From positions 1 to 25,438 of the forward strand of contig JBCCFW010000104.1 in the NCBI GenBank assembly GCA_039029535.1: a DNA stretch of 25,438 bases. The letters run 5' to 3'. Origin of the DNA: JBCCFW01 sp039029535. GTDB lineage: Bacteria; Acidobacteriota; JBCCFW01. The position numbers were made by a program, and so were the translations under genes. The notes beneath the pieces were generated by a model. That model did not search any database and had not been told where the DNA came from. It saw only the letters and a program-made list of their open reading frames with translations. Shown here piece after piece: positions 23,901-25,438 of this stretch; position 1 is the first letter of the stretch; each line of letters begins with the position of its first letter.

Positions 23901-24986
23901 TCAGCTCTCCTGTTGGAAGCCGGTCGTGGGCTTGCTCGCTGGGGCAGCAGGCTCGGGAGAGCCCTGGGTGGTCTCGGGCTCGCGGCTCATGCTGAGGTAG
24001 GTGCCGGCGCTGAGAGCCATGAGCGAAAGCATCGTGGCGGTCAGCTCGTACATGACCAGCGTCGCGGCCGTTTGCTGAAGGAACAGCACGCCCAGGATGA
24101 CCGTCCAGATGACCTTCTGGAGACGAGGCAGGTTGGGCTCACCATCGACGTAGCACAGGTCCGCGAAGAAGCCCTTGCTCTCGTCGCTGGAGAGCTTGGG
24201 CTCCAGGGCTCCTCGAACCAGCTTGGTGCCACCGCTGATCGTCAGCAGGCCGAGCGCCGACGCGCTGAACTCGACCGGTGCTGCGAACAACAGCGTCAGA
24301 CCGAGGAAGGCCAGCGCGACGAGCACGAACCACCAGGCCATCTGCACGCGGGACAAGCTGAAGGGAGGACGTCCCTCCTCTGGCTTCGTCGGGCGTCGCA
24401 GCAAGTTGGTCTTCCATCCGAGCACGACGACGAGCGTGATGATGCCGATCGAGGCGAGGCCGGCCGCCCACGACCATCCCTGTCGGACGAGGTAGAGCTT
24501 CAGGCGGTTCTTTCCCGTCACGCTCGTGGGCCAGTGCCTTGCGACCTCGCCCTGTTCGAAGAGAGTGACGTCGGTGCGGGTGCTGATGACACCGCCGCGC
24601 AGGCGTAGGAACTCCTTCCACGCCTCGGTGTTCCGGGCGACGGCGCGAATCGGGAACTCGACGGTGGACGTCTCCGTTGGAGTCGTTGCCGGCGTGCAAG
24701 ACGATGGCTCGAGGTCGGGGAGCTCGAGGTTGGAGAGCACGAGCCGTAGCCCCCGGCACTCCTGGTGGCTGAGAACCTTGCCTTGGAACTGAACGGCCAG
24801 CTCGTCCCCGAGCCACGGATGACTCGCGGTTTCTTGACAGTCCGCATCGACGACGCCAGCCCACTTGACCATCGGCTTCGGAGTCTCCGCGTCGGCGGTC
24901 GCCCTCAGCGCGACGCAGCCCGCGGTGGCACAGCCGGCGATGACCAGCGTCCGCATCATCCTTGCTCCCTGACTTCCAGCGCTCAC
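23901..24986 (-). CDS. Membrane protein of unknown function with duplicated two-helix module
   Basis: This 361-residue protein begins with a signal-like segment (LVIAGC, possible lipobox at Cys 19). An extracytoplasmic domain of about 140 residues with four or so cysteines follows. Then come about five hydrophobic helices (near 172-190, 216-234, 240-258, 291-312 and 315-333) and a Pro/Thr-rich tail. The membrane part looks duplicated: PFSLSRVQMAWWFVLV...LLTISGGTKL (208-255) corresponds to EPNLPRLQKVIWTVILG...LMALSAGTYL (283-331). I recognise this pattern in uncharacterised bacterial membrane proteins but know no function for it. The start is GTG 24986, supported by AGGAGG a few bases upstream. 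The stop codon lies inside the last repeat unit of the adjacent array. Confidence 0.75.
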   Translation of the reverse strand: MSAGSQGARMMRTLVIAGCATAGCVALRATADAETPKPMVKWAGVVDADCQETASHPWLGDELAVQFQGKVLSHQECRGLRLVLSNLELPDLEPSSCTPATTPTETSTVEFPIRAVARNTEAWKEFLRLRGGVISTRTDVTLFEQGEVARHWPTSVTGKNRLKLYLVRQGWSWAAGLASIGIITLVVVLGWKTNLLRRPTKPEEGRPPFSLSRVQMAWWFVLVALAFLGLTLLFAAPVEFSASALGLLTISGGTKLVRGALEPKLSSDESKGFFADLCYVDGEPNLPRLQKVIWTVILGVLFLQQTAATLVMYELTATMLSLMALSAGTYLSMSREPETTQGSPEPAAPASKPTTGFQQES

Positions 24987-25306
24987 GTGGTCCTCCTGTC
25001 TCGTCTCGATGAAGTCCCTCGATTCGATTCACGACATTTCCAGGCGGAACCAGTCACCTCCCTTCATGGCGGGGGCGAAGTGCCACGACGGGCGCGGCAG
25101 GAGACCGGCATGAATCTCGGATTCGAGCCGAGCGTCCTGGTGATGACCGACCGAGGCGCGCCGAATCGTGCGTGGCCTTCACGAGAAAAATTGCTGTCTG
25201 GCCGCTGTCGGGACCTGGTGCTAAGGTTTCGCCTCTTTTCGGCCATCCGACGCCCCTCAGGCGCCCTGCGCGGCGCCCCCCGCGACCTCATCGCAGGCGA
25301 GCTCCC
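24987..25306. other. Divergent intergenic region with a possible promoter for the ompH-like gene
   Basis: This 320-bp region between the minus-strand membrane protein and the partial ompH-like gene has no convincing gene. It includes a locally A-rich spot (GAGAAAAATT, 25183-25192) and a possible extended -10 element at 25219-25227. A short stem, CTCGG/CCGAG around a 7-base loop (about 25118-25134), resembles a tRNA T-arm only superficially. Confidence 0.45.
25219..25227 (+). promoter_or_regulatory. Possible extended -10 promoter element for the ompH-like gene
   Basis: TGCTAAGGT fits the TGnTAnnnT pattern of an extended -10 box and would place the transcript start about 70 bases before ATG 25307. 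A matching -35 at 17-18 bp is not evident, so this is only a candidate. Confidence 0.3.
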
Positions 25307-25438
25307 ATGATGTCCCTCCGCATCCCTGCCGACTCCTTCCTCCGTCTCTGCCTCCTCGCCGTCCTGGCCCTCGGCGTCACCGACGCCGCCCAGGCCTCGA
25401 TGAAGCTCGCCGTCTTCGACAAGCAGAAGATCGTCGAC
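25307..25438 (+). CDS. OmpH/Skp-family periplasmic protein (partial, 3' end outside window)
   Basis: Only the first 44 residues are present. A signal peptide (to about residue 30, ending DAAQAS) is followed by MKLAVFDKQKIVD, which matches the first strand of OmpH/Skp proteins (usually K-[IL]-[AG]-[VF]-V-D-x-Q-x-[VI]). These are periplasmic chaperones that hold unfolded outer-membrane proteins, although planctomycete members are poorly studied. The start may be ATG 25307 or the adjacent ATG 25310. The call rests on a short segment, so it is tentative, but the position of the motif right after the signal peptide is what the family shows. Confidence 0.6.
   Translation, partial: MMSLRIPADSFLRLCLLAVLALGVTDAAQASMKLAVFDKQKIVD

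Larger units (their letters stand above)
23509..23906. repeat. Structured repeat array: four ~97-bp units in A-B-A-B order with inverted ends
   Basis: Four imperfect units start at 23548, 23645, 23742 and 23840. All begin GCTCGTGG and share CACGTCGCTCC and AATCCCTCG blocks. Units 1 and 3 share a TTTCGG...CAGGACGCGAAA block, while units 2 and 4 share CTTCACC...GCACG, so the true period is a ~194-bp dimer. The left flank (23509-23533) is an inverted copy of the unit 3' block, so the element begins AGCTGACG and ends CGTCAGCT. It fills the gap between convergent genes and both stop codons lie at its edges. Its role is unknown: a bidirectional termination/REP-like element or a small mobile-type element is possible. 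Confidence 0.75.

Noticed and set aside
23548..23906. CRISPR array
   Set aside because: The ~97-bp units are contiguous and similar throughout, without short identical repeats separated by unique spacers, and no cas gene is present.
25118..25134. tRNA T-arm-like CTCGG ATTCGAG CCGAG
   Set aside because: The loop phase is wrong for a T-arm and no other tRNA arms are present.

Overview
The window is about 25 kb of very GC-rich bacterial chromosome. It is probably from Planctomycetota or a similar lineage. The main clue is an ECF-type sigma factor translationally coupled to a giant Ser/Thr kinase with WD40 repeats, a pairing typical of planctomycetes. A DUF547 protein, a DUF3187-like outer-membrane protein, a YVTN propeller fused to calcium-binding repeats and an OmpH/Skp-type periplasmic protein agree with a Gram-negative-type envelope. 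There is no phage, plasmid or CRISPR signature, and no tRNA or rRNA gene is visible. The lineage is inferred from gene families, not from a marker gene.

Layout. 0.3-1.0 kb: a regulator of the XRE/MmyB type that lacks the first part of its helix-turn-helix. 1.1-1.9 kb (minus): a DUF547 protein. 1.9-2.4 kb: an intergenic stretch packed with strong inverted repeats, including a 15-bp stem. 2.4-3.9 kb: a secreted esterase/depolymerase. 3.9-8.9 kb (minus): a three-gene operon of ECF sigma factor, WD40 Ser/Thr kinase and secreted protein of unknown function. 9.1-11.2 kb: a secreted beta-propeller protein whose tail runs into the next, convergent gene.

11.2-14.9 kb (minus): a complete ferric-iron ABC importer (binding protein, permease, ATPase), with a near-consensus Fur box at 15071-15089 upstream. 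15.2-18.7 kb (minus): a dipeptide/oligopeptide importer (binding protein and two permeases) without its ATPases. 18.9-19.5 kb: a small lipoprotein with STN/secretin-like modules. 19.5-22.3 kb: two divergent membrane glycosyltransferases (GT2 and a GT87-like polyprenol-dependent enzyme) about 15 bp apart. 22.5-23.5 kb: the DUF3187-like protein. 23.5-23.9 kb: an array of four ~97-bp repeat units arranged A-B-A-B, carrying hairpins with compensatory changes and lying exactly between two convergent stop codons. 23.9-25.0 kb (minus): a membrane protein with an internal duplication. 25.3 kb to the end: the N-terminus of an OmpH/Skp-like protein.

Most genes concern the envelope: nutrient uptake, secreted or surface proteins, and glycan synthesis. 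The least explained parts are the 23.5-23.9 kb array, the structured 1.99-2.37 kb leader and the sigma-kinase-secreted protein operon.
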